A DNA stretch of 64,000 nucleotides, from assembly GCA_025992855.1 (NCBI GenBank), contig DAJPGB010000001.1, positions 2,246,829 through 2,310,828 on the forward strand, in the 5' to 3' direction. This DNA comes from Coriobacteriaceae bacterium (lineage in GTDB: Bacteria > Actinomycetota > Coriobacteriia > Coriobacteriales > Coriobacteriaceae). Each line of letters begins with the position of its first letter. Positions within the stretch are counted from its first letter, which is position 1. Shown here one piece after another: positions 55,399 through 64,000 of this stretch. The position numbers and the translations under genes are program-made. A model generated the notes under the pieces. The model made no database searches, had not been told where the DNA came from, and worked only from the letters and a program-made list of their open reading frames with translations.

Positions 55399-56520
55399 CT
55401 ACTTGCAGCGCGCCTTGGGCTGCTGCTGGGTGATGCAGTGAATGTTGCCGCCGCCGTAAATAACCTCGCGAGTCATGATACCGATGACTTCACGGTCCGG
55501 ATAAGCAGCCTGGATATCCTTGAGCGCCTGGGCGTCATTGGGATCGCCGAACTGCGGTACAAGCACTGCGCCGTTGATGGGCAGGAAGTTGAGGTAGCTC
55601 GGCTCGAAAGCGTCCTCGGGAGTACGCGGCAGCACACCCTCGACCGGATCGATGGTCGATGCCTCCTCCTCGGTCATATACACCGAGGTCGCAGGCATAA
55701 TGACCTTGTGCACCTTAAGCTTGCGGCCCTTGGCATCGGTCGCCTCGGAGAGCGTCTTGAAGGCCTCCTGGCACTCCTTGTAGAACTTATGGTTGGGATC
55801 GTCGGTCCACATGCAGCAGACCTCGCCGGGCGCACTAAAGCATGCAACATCGTCCACGTGCCCGTTGGTCTCAAACGGGTCGATGCCGTCCTTGATCCAA
55901 ATGACTTTCTCGATGCCCAGGTACTCGGCAAGCTTCTCCTCAATCTGCTCCTTGGTGTACTGCGGGTTGCGGTCCTCGTTGAGCAGACACATCTCGGTGG
56001 TCACGACGGTGCCTTGACCATCACAGTTGAACGAGCCGCCCTCGAGGATATAATCCTCGGGACGATAGCGGTTAACCTGCTCGAGCTGTGCCACCTGCAG
56101 GCCAATGGAAGCATCCTTGTCCCACGGGAAATACAGGCCGTCAATGAAACCGCCGTAAGCATTAAAGTGGAAGTGCGAAAGAGCAACCTCACCATTGTCA
56201 TTAACAAGGAACGCCGGGCCGGGATCGCGAATCCAGCTGTCGTTGTACTCCATGTGGATAACGCGCACGTTCTCAACGCCGTCGAAGATCTCACACACCG
56301 CGGGGAAGTCTTCGGTGTTGACGCCCACAGTGATGGGCTGAAAACGTGCAACGGTCTTGATGATCTCGGTGAAGACCTTCTGCGCCGGCTTGGCACCGCA
56401 GCGCCACACATCCGAGCGATGCGGCCACAAAATCCAGGTGCGCTCCTGCTCTTCGTACTCGCCGGGCATGTAGAATCCGTCCTTCTTTGGCGTAGACTCG
56501 CTCTCGTAAATGGTCTTCAT
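55399..56520 (-). CDS. aguA: agmatine deiminase
   Basis: A 373-residue peptidyl-arginine-deiminase-family enzyme that converts agmatine to N-carbamoylputrescine and ammonia. The family start DGFYMPGEYEEQERTWILWP, the substrate region DSWIRDPGPAFLVN, ILEGGSFNCDGQGTVVTTEM, and the catalytic Cys motif YGGGNIHCITQQQP near the C-terminus are intact. No putrescine carbamoyltransferase or antiporter gene is adjacent, although an APC permease is encoded 6 kb away. It is divergent from a LuxR regulator. Confidence 0.95.
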   Translation of the reverse strand: MKTIYESESTPKKDGFYMPGEYEEQERTWILWPHRSDVWRCGAKPAQKVFTEIIKTVARFQPITVGVNTEDFPAVCEIFDGVENVRVIHMEYNDSWIRDPGPAFLVNDNGEVALSHFHFNAYGGFIDGLYFPWDKDASIGLQVAQLEQVNRYRPEDYILEGGSFNCDGQGTVVTTEMCLLNEDRNPQYTKEQIEEKLAEYLGIEKVIWIKDGIDPFETNGHVDDVACFSAPGEVCCMWTDDPNHKFYKECQEAFKTLSEATDAKGRKLKVHKVIMPATSVYMTEEEASTIDPVEGVLPRTPEDAFEPSYLNFLPINGAVLVPQFGDPNDAQALKDIQAAYPDREVIGIMTREVIYGGGNIHCITQQQPKARCK

Positions 56521-56701
56521 GTTGGCTCCTAACGATATGGACGACCCTTTGTGATGACGGCCCCATTGTGCGGCTCCGGAAGCCCACTCTCAATGGGCCT
56601 AGGGGACCCTTTCGCCACCCAAAAGGACACCGTTCACTGACCTAAAGTTCTAGTGGCGCGTGAGACGTGTCATACTGACAAAGCCGCATGAAAGGACATC
56701 C

Positions 56702-57502
56702 ATGACCAATACCACGCATACCCGCTTTAACCCCGATGAGATCCACGGGAGCCGCTGGTCCGCCCTCAACGAATGCGCCTTATGGATTCATGGCTGCGAC
56801 GACTTCGCCACGCTTCAAGCCGGGCTTCTTGATAGAGTTAATCAGGTGATATCGCACCGGGCCTCGATGTTTGATATCGCACGCGCCGGCACACACGGAC
56901 AGACAGAATTCGTAAGCCCCGTTGCCCGTGGCATGGCAGAAGACCAGCTCGAGAGCTACTACGAACGCTATGCCGCCTTTGACTACACCCTTTGGAGCTT
57001 TGACGTTCACAACGTGCATGTTTATCGCGACCTGGACCTTGTGGATGTCGAGCGCCGCAACGCAACGCCCATCTATCAGGAGTGGATGAAGCCGCTCGGC
57101 ATCTACTATGGCTGCACTGCCACGCTCGCGCACGGGAGCACATCCCTGGGGTCGCTCACGCTGTTTCGCGCACGAGAAGCGGGGGATTTTTCGGACGAAG
57201 AGCTCGAAGCCCTACGCCAGCTCGCGCGGCACCTGAGCCTGCGCCTGTACGGGATCCTTGCGCAGAGCACCGCACAGCAAGCTTGCGAGAACCCCTTAGA
57301 GGCGCTCATCAGCGAGCTCGAAGTCCTCCCCCGCGAGGCAGAGGTGCTCAAGATGATGCTTGCCGGCAAGACCAACCGCGAAATGTCCGAGGAGCTCTAT
57401 ATCTCGGAGTCGACCGTAAAAAAGCATGTCAACGCCCTCTATCACAAGCTCGGCGTCAAAAACCGCCTGGGCCTCATGGCATTGGTTCGAGAACAATCAT
57501 AA
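56702..57502 (+). CDS. LuxR-family transcriptional regulator with GAF-like N-terminus
   Basis: About 266 residues. The N-terminal 170 residues look like a GAF/PAS-type sensory domain (DDFATLQAGLLDRVNQVISH, SLGSLTLFRAREAGDFSDEE). The C-terminus is a LuxR HTH (LPREAEVLKMMLAGKTNREM, SEELYISESTVKKHVNALYH). No phospho-acceptor receiver domain is seen. The ATG at 56702 follows GAAAGGACATCC. It is divergent from agmatine deiminase with a 181-bp gap, so control of aguA is possible; that is inference. Confidence 0.85.
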   Translation: MTNTTHTRFNPDEIHGSRWSALNECALWIHGCDDFATLQAGLLDRVNQVISHRASMFDIARAGTHGQTEFVSPVARGMAEDQLESYYERYAAFDYTLWSFDVHNVHVYRDLDLVDVERRNATPIYQEWMKPLGIYYGCTATLAHGSTSLGSLTLFRAREAGDFSDEELEALRQLARHLSLRLYGILAQSTAQQACENPLEALISELEVLPREAEVLKMMLAGKTNREMSEELYISESTVKKHVNALYHKLGVKNRLGLMALVREQS

Positions 57503-57563
57503 GCCGGCCTTTAATTTGAAAGTAGCGCTGGTAGATTGCCTATTTGAACCTCGTTGCAAAGAA

Positions 57564-57596
57564 CCGCCGCAGACGCCTTGGGAGCATCTGCGGCGG
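57564..57596. terminator. bidirectional stem-loop between convergent genes
   Basis: CCGCCGCAGA-C-GC and GC-A-TCTGCGGCGG arms with a short loop, between the LuxR gene and the MATE gene. Confidence 0.72.
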
Positions 57597-57640
57597 CTTG
57601 CATTAAACAGTCGCTGTCATGTGTCGCAAGCGCGCGTTGG

Positions 57641-59023
57641 CTACGCGGGAAGCCCGCTCAGGCGCTTGGACTCATGCGCGGCGAGCGCAATGGAGATGAT
57701 ACCGGTAATGGCGTCGGCCACCACCAGGGCGATCCACACGCCCTCAACACCCATCATGTTGCCGAGGAGGTACATAAGCGGCACCGAGCAGATCACATAG
57801 CGAAGCAGGCCGGTAAACGTGGCGACGCCAACCTTCTCGACCGCCTGGAAATATATCGACATGGTCATGGCAAGATAGCCCAGGGCAACAGCCAGGATGA
57901 CGGTACGCGTGGCGTTGGCGGCAACCTCAACGAGCACAGGATCGCTGCCGGCAAAGAAGGCGCACACCGGAGTGGCGGCAAGCCAGAGCGCGACGGTGAC
58001 CAACGCCAGCGTCACAACCTGGTACTTAAGCGTGCAGGAGAGCGTCTCCTTAAGGCGCGCCCAAGCCTTTGCGCCGGCGTTGAAGGCAGCGATGGGCTGC
58101 AGGCCATAGGAGAAGCACTGGGCAACCATCATGGTGATGTAGAGGATGTAGCCGTTGATCACGCCAAAGGCTGCGATGTAGAGCGAACCCATGTCGCCGC
58201 CGAACGAGCCCAAAAGCGAGTTGGCAACGGTGTTAAAGATAAAGGTCGCGCCCTGGACCAGGAAGAACGGGAAGCCGATCTTGAAGATCTGGCTGCAGAT
58301 GGCGAGGTCGAGCTTAAGGTCGGCCAGGCTAATCTGGAGCTGGGACTTTTTGCCCCCGATGAACCAGAAGATACCGATGGCCCAGATACCGATGGAAAGC
58401 CCGTAGTACACGCCGGCGCCCATAACGCCAAACTTGAGCACAAACGTGGAAAGCGCGAGCCAACAGATGGCGACGATGGCCGAAACGGTCATAAGGTTGG
58501 CCTGGATCTGAACCTTCTCGTCCACACGCATCACAGCGGTGATCATCTGGCCAATGACCGTGAGCGGCAGCAGCACGGCGAAGGTGCGCACGCCGGCAAC
58601 GGTATCGGCCATGATGTCGGGCGTGGCGCCAAAGAATGCGCAGATGGGCTCGGTAAACACTGCCATCACCACAGCAAGCAGCACACTCACGATCGTGGTG
58701 AGCCAAAAGCCCTGGCTAAAAGCCTTGCTTGCGCCCTTGATGTCGCCGGCACCCAAAAGGTTGCCCACCACGGCGGGCACGCCGGTGCCAAACAGGTTGC
58801 CAAAGGCCAGGTTAATGTACTCGACCGACATGATGATCGAGACACAGGCCAGGCCGTGGGCACCCAGGCCCCAACCCATCACGAGACCCTCGAGGACCAC
58901 CATGATGATCTGGGCGAGCATGCCCTGGCCGGTGACGATGGTGTACTTGCGCACCAGGCCGGGAATCGGTTGGGAGGCGAGCTCGCGCTCCTCCTCCACG
59001 GCAGCGGTTACTTCTTCTGCCAT
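57641..59023 (-). CDS. MATE-family multidrug efflux transporter
   Basis: About 460 residues with 12 predicted membrane helices in two MatE halves. Landmarks: RKYTIVTGQGMLAQIIMVVL, VPAVVGNLLGAGDIKGASKA, QPIAAFNAGAKAWARLKETL, and the C-terminal tail AHESKRLSGLPA. Cation-coupled export of drugs or metabolites is the family role. The ATG at 59023 follows AAAGGGGAG. It lies downstream of the amidohydrolase gene on the same strand with an 87-bp gap and may be co-transcribed. Confidence 0.9.
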   Translation of the reverse strand: MAEEVTAAVEEERELASQPIPGLVRKYTIVTGQGMLAQIIMVVLEGLVMGWGLGAHGLACVSIIMSVEYINLAFGNLFGTGVPAVVGNLLGAGDIKGASKAFSQGFWLTTIVSVLLAVVMAVFTEPICAFFGATPDIMADTVAGVRTFAVLLPLTVIGQMITAVMRVDEKVQIQANLMTVSAIVAICWLALSTFVLKFGVMGAGVYYGLSIGIWAIGIFWFIGGKKSQLQISLADLKLDLAICSQIFKIGFPFFLVQGATFIFNTVANSLLGSFGGDMGSLYIAAFGVINGYILYITMMVAQCFSYGLQPIAAFNAGAKAWARLKETLSCTLKYQVVTLALVTVALWLAATPVCAFFAGSDPVLVEVAANATRTVILAVALGYLAMTMSIYFQAVEKVGVATFTGLLRYVICSVPLMYLLGNMMGVEGVWIALVVADAITGIISIALAAHESKRLSGLPA

Positions 59024-59110
59024 TGTTCTCCCCTTTCCTTGAGAGAGTAGTGCTGAATGGATGTCAGGCGGCTGACAACTGGCGCCAAGCCGCCCAATCA
59101 AACGATGGCG

Positions 59111-60739
59111 CTATGCCTCAAAGACCACCTTGCCGGCGATCATCGTGAGGGCTGCGGTAGCCTCGAGCACCTCGGCCGGCTCACAATCAAAGAGATTGCG
59201 GTCGAGTACGCAGATGTCGGCTTGCTTGCCGCAGGCGAGTGTGCCGATGCGGTCCTCAGCATGCATAGCGTAGGCAGCGCCGTAGGTGTATGCGCGCAGG
59301 GCCTCGGCCATGGTGATTCGCTCCTCGGGGAACCAACCCTCAGGATTAGATCCATCCTCGAGCATGCGGTAGACCGCTCCATAGACTTCCTCCATAGGCT
59401 CAAGCCCCACGACCGGGAAGTCGGAGCCCAGATGCACGCAGGCACCGCTCGCGAGCAGGCTATGAATTGGCCACGAGAGCGCCGCGCGCTCGGGACCAAC
59501 GGCGTCGTCCTTTGCCAAGTCGGCCATATCAAGCAGCATATGCCACGGCTGCATGGCCGGACAGACGCCGAGTTCCGCATAGCGCGGCAAATCCTCAGGT
59601 TGAACAGTCTCGTTGTGCTCCATGGAGTGACGACAGCCCATAAGACCGTAACGCTTCTCACCCTCCTCGAAGCAGTCCAGGATAAAGCGTACGGAACGAT
59701 CGCCTATGGCATGGATGCGCGTGTCGACACCCCACTCAAGCGCTTTAAGGATGGCTTTGCGCACACGCTCCGGTTCCTCAGCCGGCTCGCCACAGGTCTC
59801 GGGAGCATTAGCATAGGGCTCGAGCATCCAAGCAGTATGATCGGAACACACGCCGTCAATGAACTGCTTAAAGCCATGCCACTCGACTTGCGTGCCCGGG
59901 AAGTCGTATTTCGCCCGAATCTCCTCGAGCGTCATGGCCTCGTTCTCAAAAAGGTCTGTGTACATGAACACGCGCAACGGATGTTCGCCCTTGCGGTTGA
60001 GTTCCGTGAGGAATTTATAGGGGTTATCCATGCTCACAAAAGTGGGGTTAACCATGCCGACTGTCGTAATACCGAGAGCGTTGGCACGATGCGCGGTCTT
60101 GGCAAAGGAAGCACTAGCCACCTCGGGGGCGGGATTGTATACCTCATTCAAGAAAAAGGATCCCGCGTTGTTCGAGAAGACCCCAGTGGGGTTGCCAGCT
60201 TCATCCCTAAGAATCTTGCCGCCTGATGGGTCTGGCGTATCAGCAGTAATGCCGACTTTCTCGATTGCGCAGGTGTTGGCACTAAACGTGTGCACGTCAA
60301 CCTGCTGCAAAAAGACCGGACGGTCCGAAATGTACTCATCGATCATTGCCGCCGTAGGCATCTCGGGCACGTCCCACTGGAACTGGATAACCTGATAGCC
60401 CACGATCCACTCGTTGTTCGGGTGGTCTTCGGCAAACGCCTGCACGCGTTCCATACACTGCTCAAAGCTTGTGCAATCGATGAGATTGACGGCGAAATCG
60501 GGATCGGACACAAAGGCGCCCTGGGCATAGTGAGTGTGTGAGTCGATGATGCCAGGCATGACGAGCTTATCGCCATAGTCGCGCACCTCGGTATCGGGCC
60601 CGATAAAAGCGTCGAGGTACTTATCCTCGCCGCACGCAACAATCCTGTCACCTGCGACGGCAACGCCGCCCTTGAACGGGGCCAGCCCGTCACCAGTGAA
60701 CACAGCATTACTTTTGATGACTAAATCCGCTTTGTCCAT
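59111..60739 (-). CDS. amidohydrolase family protein (YtcJ-like)
   Basis: About 542 residues of the amidohydrolase-3 type. The metal motif is PGIIDSHTHYAQGAF near residue 67, with later family motifs WGVDTRIHAIGDRSVRFILD, HSMEHNETVQPEDL (His) and HLGSDFPV (Asp). Substrate is unknown; relatives hydrolyse N-acyl amino acids or amides. It precedes the MATE gene. The ATG at 60739 follows GAGGAGGCTCAT; the long upstream open frame lacks homology. Confidence 0.9.
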   Translation of the reverse strand: MDKADLVIKSNAVFTGDGLAPFKGGVAVAGDRIVACGEDKYLDAFIGPDTEVRDYGDKLVMPGIIDSHTHYAQGAFVSDPDFAVNLIDCTSFEQCMERVQAFAEDHPNNEWIVGYQVIQFQWDVPEMPTAAMIDEYISDRPVFLQQVDVHTFSANTCAIEKVGITADTPDPSGGKILRDEAGNPTGVFSNNAGSFFLNEVYNPAPEVASASFAKTAHRANALGITTVGMVNPTFVSMDNPYKFLTELNRKGEHPLRVFMYTDLFENEAMTLEEIRAKYDFPGTQVEWHGFKQFIDGVCSDHTAWMLEPYANAPETCGEPAEEPERVRKAILKALEWGVDTRIHAIGDRSVRFILDCFEEGEKRYGLMGCRHSMEHNETVQPEDLPRYAELGVCPAMQPWHMLLDMADLAKDDAVGPERAALSWPIHSLLASGACVHLGSDFPVVGLEPMEEVYGAVYRMLEDGSNPEGWFPEERITMAEALRAYTYGAAYAMHAEDRIGTLACGKQADICVLDRNLFDCEPAEVLEATAALTMIAGKVVFEA

Positions 60740-61046
60740 ATGAGCCTCCTCAGACGTTACAGGACAATGGATGAGCGCCATGATAGGACGCGCCCAATCG
60801 GTGAGGGAGCATTTGTCGCTCCCTGCATGACACGTGCCTACGAGCGGTCGGGCGTCTGTCCAGCGCCCTACGCCCCGTGTCAACACCCATTGACGCACCT
60901 CCTGTACAAGCTGCCAAGATGGAAGCGAGCGAACGGACGGGTTAAGCAGGTTTACACGTCTGAACAGGTATTTTATTGTCTAAGTTTATTGTCGCTTCTT
61001 TACGCCAAGTGGTCTGCGATACGCCGTCAGCCGAACCACTCCAGCC
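60740..61046. other. 307-bp intergenic region without recognised gene
   Basis: It contains only a small stem-loop, GGGAGC/GCTCCC at 60812-60831, and a short A/T-rich stretch near 60970. Nothing else was seen. Confidence 0.6.
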
Positions 61047-62039
61047 TTACGAGCGCCAGAATGTCTCAATCAAGTCGTCACGCGCCTTGACTTCGCTCTT
61101 TACATAGATGCGATGCAGGTGAGTCTTGACGGTACCCGGACTAATCACAAGTTCATTAGCAATATTTTGGACATCGAGTCCACGCAATACGAGTGTAAGC
61201 ACTTCCTGTTCACGCTTTGAAAGCCCATGCTCGTCCGAGAAAATCACAACACGCGAGACAAGGTCCTCCCGTGCATCACGGCGCTCTGTCGCTACCTCTT
61301 CATCGGCACGAGGGTGACGCGAGAACACACGTAAGATATGGCTGAACTGTTTAAATAGCTGAACGGCTGCAGCCACAAACAATAAATTCTCTGAGATATT
61401 CCGCTCGCCCAGATACCATAAAAAGGCGCTCACCATCACGTTGTCAACGTCAGGCGTGCAGAATAGGATCATATAGGTATCTTCGATAACCACCATCACG
61501 GTAAGCACGCAGGCTATGCGAAAGAACGTCCGAGAGCGCTCAAGATCGAGCCGCTCAGCCCTATTCTCCGTCTTGCGATAGCAGGCGTAAGCATATACCA
61601 AGCAGAATGCCATTCCCAAATCGCGCGAAAGCCAAAAAAGATATTGCTGAACCTGGCCCGCAAAGCCAGTACGAGGCACCAGAGCAAGCTGAAGCACGGC
61701 GATCGGTACGACATATGCGGCAATGCGCTTAACGGTCACCTCATCGTGTAAGCGAAACGTTACCCAAAGCCATACGCACGCAAGAATCGCCACGCCCAGC
61801 GCGCAGCGCAGTAACGGATGTTGAAGCGGCTCATTAAACGTCACCACATAGTCATATTTGAGCCGGTTGTACTCATCAAAGAAGATCACCGACATATCGA
61901 AGATATAGAGAAGGAAGCCCGCGGCCGCCACCAAACAATCGCGTCGACGAGTCATGAGCCATATTACGAGCGCAGTTGATGCCGTCACCAATCCAACGCC
62001 CATGACAAGAATCGTGTAGATAAAGAATGCGAAGCTCAT
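61047..62039 (-). CDS. membrane-anchored LuxR-type regulator
   Basis: About 330 residues. Seven membrane helices occupy about 1-235, starting MSFAFFIYTILVMGVGLVTA. A linker of about 30 residues leads to a C-terminal LuxR HTH (LSKREQEVLTLVLRGLDVQN, ISPGTVKTHLHRIYVKSEVK). Membrane LuxR proteins with multi-helix N-termini are abundant in Coriobacteriia; their inputs are unknown. The ATG at 62039 follows GAGGGTAGT. It is divergent from the small gene at 62130. Confidence 0.87.
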   Translation of the reverse strand: MSFAFFIYTILVMGVGLVTASTALVIWLMTRRRDCLVAAAGFLLYIFDMSVIFFDEYNRLKYDYVVTFNEPLQHPLLRCALGVAILACVWLWVTFRLHDEVTVKRIAAYVVPIAVLQLALVPRTGFAGQVQQYLFWLSRDLGMAFCLVYAYACYRKTENRAERLDLERSRTFFRIACVLTVMVVIEDTYMILFCTPDVDNVMVSAFLWYLGERNISENLLFVAAAVQLFKQFSHILRVFSRHPRADEEVATERRDAREDLVSRVVIFSDEHGLSKREQEVLTLVLRGLDVQNIANELVISPGTVKTHLHRIYVKSEVKARDDLIETFWRS

Positions 62040-62129
62040 ACTACCCTCATTCCGCGCACAACCAGCTTGATTCTGCATTACGGTTATGGTAGAAACATCG
62101 AACGAATACCAAGATCGAAAGGAGAGGCC

Positions 62130-62321
62130 ATGGCACCGATTGCACCGCTCAAGATTATTGTCGCGCCTGCCGCCAAGGCCATCGCCAAGATCGGTTCGAC
62201 CATGACCTACGATGATGTTCCTTGCATCGTTGATGAACGCAACGACAGCTGCCCCTACCTGGGCCATGTCCCCTACTTTGCGCCTAAACTCTCCTCTGAT
62301 ATCGAGCAGCACAACCGCTAG
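62130..62321 (+). CDS. small hypothetical protein
   Basis: A 63-residue protein starting MAPIAPLKIIVAPAAKAIAK. GAAAGGAGAGGCC gives a strong ribosome-binding site at good spacing. It contains DDVPCIVDERNDSCPYLGHV with two cysteines; no signal peptide or clear membrane helix. I do not recognise the family. The first 30 residues could form an amphipathic or short hydrophobic helix. It is divergent from the membrane LuxR gene, hinting at a link. Confidence 0.6.
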   Translation: MAPIAPLKIIVAPAAKAIAKIGSTMTYDDVPCIVDERNDSCPYLGHVPYFAPKLSSDIEQHNR

Positions 62322-62416
62322 CATAACCTTCACGATTGCCGCAGTAATCCTCGCAGCAATTTGTTAACTCGGAAGCAACTCCGGTTTTGAGTCCCGCGCT
62401 GCCGAACCGAACCCCC

Positions 62417-63814
62417 TCACGATTTGCGTTTTCCACACACGCCAACGCCGGGATTATCGACACTGCGGCCGCGGCGCGATATGAGGCGCGAAACCTCGCC
62501 CAGCAACACGCCGATCACCACTCCCATGAGGATCGGCAACTTTGACATCTCGGCGGGCGAGCTGTTAAGCGGCGCGATTGTCGCAACAATCGAAAGCACG
62601 AGCTCTACCACGGGCACCGCAAGCGCTACCGCAAGCACCTTGCCCTCGAAAGGCGCGCGGAACACACGCGGGCGGTCGTCGTATTTACGCAGGCGCCAAA
62701 ACGCCGGGAACATCGGGATATAGCTCATGAGCAGAAAGACGACGTTCATCGAGAAGAAGACCCAAAAGACGTCGGAACCTTCGCCCAGCGGAATCTGAAG
62801 TAGCAGCACCAAGCTGGCGAAACAACCGTTAATGAGTGCCGAGCCGTCTGGCATGCCGGTCCTCTTGGACACCAACGCAAAGGGACGCGGCATGTTGCCA
62901 TGGCGCGCGGCATAGCTCGCCACGTTGTTGACGCCAAAGCTCCAGCAGATCATGTTGGCGAACAGCGTCACCAAAAAGGCCACGCCCACGACCATCGTCA
63001 GCGGGTGAGCGCGCCCCACCATGGCGGCGACCGCATCCACAATGCCCGAATCGAGCGAAAGCTGCTCGGTGGGAACCGCAGCCCCAATGCCGATGCCGCA
63101 AATGATGTAGATTGCCGCAATGGCAACGCCACCGGCGATAACCGCCTTGGGGATATCGCGCGACGGGTTTTTCATCGTACTAGCAAAGGTCGCGACCACT
63201 TCGAAGCCCATAAAGTTGAATAGGATGATCGAAAGATACGTCAGTGAGTTAGTGTCTCCCAGATTGGGGACAAAGGTCTTAAACGACATATCGTTGGCAA
63301 AGCCGTTGTTGCAGGCAAACCAGATGCCGACGATTCCCACCACGGCGGTAATGAGCACCTTGATGACGGCGCCGCCATCCATGACCCAATCGGCCTCGGC
63401 CACCGGCTGCATTGCCATGACCGTGACGCCCCACACAAAGGCAAGCTCGATGGCAATTCGGACCCCAAGCGAAAATTCGATGCCCCATACCGCATTGATA
63501 ACACTGGGGAACATGCAGGCGATACTTGCCACCCACAGTGGAAAGTTGACCCAGTAGCACCAGGAGCAGCGTGCGCCCCAACGGTCGCCCAAGCCCAGGC
63601 GAACCCAGTCGTACAGGCCGCCCTCGGAATCGAACGCCGTACCCAGCTCGGCCACCACCAGGCCATAGGGAAGCAAAAAAGTAATGATGAGGAAGATCCA
63701 CCAGAAGAACTGCACGTTACCCATGGCAGATGCCGGAGCGGCCGCCTCGATGGTAAAGACAACGCAGATAACCGAGAGGATGACCTCGAACAGGGAAAAC
63801 TTTTCACCTGCCAC
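62417..63814 (-). CDS. APC-family amino-acid/amine permease
   Basis: A 465-residue permease with 12 predicted helices. Helix 1 has the APC-type unwound region (FTIEAAAPASAMGN); FNFMGFEVVATFASTMKNPS matches the family's helix 6-7 signature and SRDIPKAVIAGG follows. It resembles glutamate/GABA or agmatine/putrescine-type exchangers but the substrate cannot be assigned. The start is a GTG at 63814 behind GGGGGAG. Its leader contains a terminator-like hairpin. Confidence 0.88.
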   Translation of the reverse strand: MAGEKFSLFEVILSVICVVFTIEAAAPASAMGNVQFFWWIFLIITFLLPYGLVVAELGTAFDSEGGLYDWVRLGLGDRWGARCSWCYWVNFPLWVASIACMFPSVINAVWGIEFSLGVRIAIELAFVWGVTVMAMQPVAEADWVMDGGAVIKVLITAVVGIVGIWFACNNGFANDMSFKTFVPNLGDTNSLTYLSIILFNFMGFEVVATFASTMKNPSRDIPKAVIAGGVAIAAIYIICGIGIGAAVPTEQLSLDSGIVDAVAAMVGRAHPLTMVVGVAFLVTLFANMICWSFGVNNVASYAARHGNMPRPFALVSKRTGMPDGSALINGCFASLVLLLQIPLGEGSDVFWVFFSMNVVFLLMSYIPMFPAFWRLRKYDDRPRVFRAPFEGKVLAVALAVPVVELVLSIVATIAPLNSSPAEMSKLPILMGVVIGVLLGEVSRLISRRGRSVDNPGVGVCGKRKS

Positions 63815-63833
63815 GACACGCTCCCCCTACAGC

Positions 63834-63909
63834 AAAAAGGATGGCATCTGTACCGAAGGCGCAGCCCAAGGTAGGGTTGCAGGCCGCGTCACCGGTGCAG
63901 GTGCCATCC
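63834..63909 (-). promoter_or_regulatory. leader hairpin with T-tract before the APC permease
   Basis: On the minus strand GGATGGCA (63909-63902) pairs with TGCCATCC (63846-63839), and TTTTT follows, 20 bp before the GTG start. The sequence TTTGGGATGGCACC resembles a T-box consensus with one extra base. An attenuator is plausible; identity as a T-box is unproven. Confidence 0.55.
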
Positions 63910-64000
63910 CAAAGAGAAGAGAGGATGCAATTGTTGGACCAACGCTCGCGGAACAGGCGCGTGTAGATAACGATACGCTGGTACATAGATACTCCGATCA

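Noticed and set aside
63804..63986. 60-codon minus-strand frame upstream of the APC permease
   Set aside because: It covers the leader hairpin and T-tract and overlaps the permease start. A regulatory leader explains the sequence better, though a leader peptide cannot be excluded.

Overview
The window looks like chromosome of a high-GC, anaerobic, fermentative actinobacterium of the class Coriobacteriia, most probably Collinsella or a close relative. This is inferred from base composition, frequent GTG starts, the mix of sugar fermentation genes (sucrose PTS, phosphofructokinase, pyruvate formate-lyase), a membrane-bound LuxR-type regulator, and the many small palindromic repeats between genes. 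No rRNA, tRNA, CRISPR array, transposase or prophage was seen.

Layout. 1-2.7 kb: a polar amino-acid ABC transporter (two permeases and an ATPase) and a glutamine-amidotransferase-type hydrolase. 2.7-5.0 kb: a signalling pair, GGDEF-REC-HD-GYP plus HPt. 5.2-15.3 kb: housekeeping enzymes (alpha/beta hydrolase, radical SAM protein, methionine aminopeptidase, D-2-hydroxyacid dehydrogenase, M18 aminopeptidase, C45-like amidase, phosphofructokinase) and an XRE membrane regulator. 15.4-18.9 kb: an FtsX/MacB-type ABC pair. 19.1-21.2 kb: a GyrI-like gene behind a perfect LexA box, an Abi remnant joined to a ClC channel remnant, and an O6-alkylguanine methyltransferase. 21.6-26.9 kb: aspartate-family biosynthesis, asd-lysC divergent from thrC-thrB. 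27.2-30.2 kb: a small, visibly more AT-rich accessory island with two HTH regulators, a zinc-ribbon membrane protein and a DUF3990 (ADP-ribosyltransferase-like)/XRE pair behind a large palindromic operator. 30.3-35.0 kb: engB, mtnN, a serine hydrolase, pflA, a DegV protein. 35.3-40.9 kb: a sucrose locus (two GH32 enzymes, PTS EIIBC, LacI regulator with operators). 41.2-43.6 kb: a pyruvate formate-lyase split into a 683-residue body and an 83-residue glycyl-radical subunit. 44.0-50.9 kb: a KdgT permease with a KduD-like dehydrogenase, divergent from a MarR regulator that overlaps two ABC exporter genes. 51.4-64 kb: DAHP synthase, GNAT, an AlbA/Schlafen-type regulator, agmatine deiminase, a LuxR regulator, MATE, amidohydrolase, a membrane LuxR protein and an APC permease.

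The genes form a sugar-to-formate/acetyl-CoA fermentation route (ScrA, GH32, PFK, split PFL with PflA) alongside amino-acid uptake and aspartate-family synthesis.

The most unusual content lies between genes. There are several families of small inverted-repeat elements. In one, three long hairpins with unrelated stems share a nearly identical 12-by-12 internal loop. In another, six hairpins share the loop TAAACCTGTCCC (or TAAGTCTGTCCC) while one copy has a completely different, fully paired stem. A third family is a 20-bp-arm palindrome with one hybrid copy. There is also a 230-bp MITE-like element with perfect 31-bp ends.
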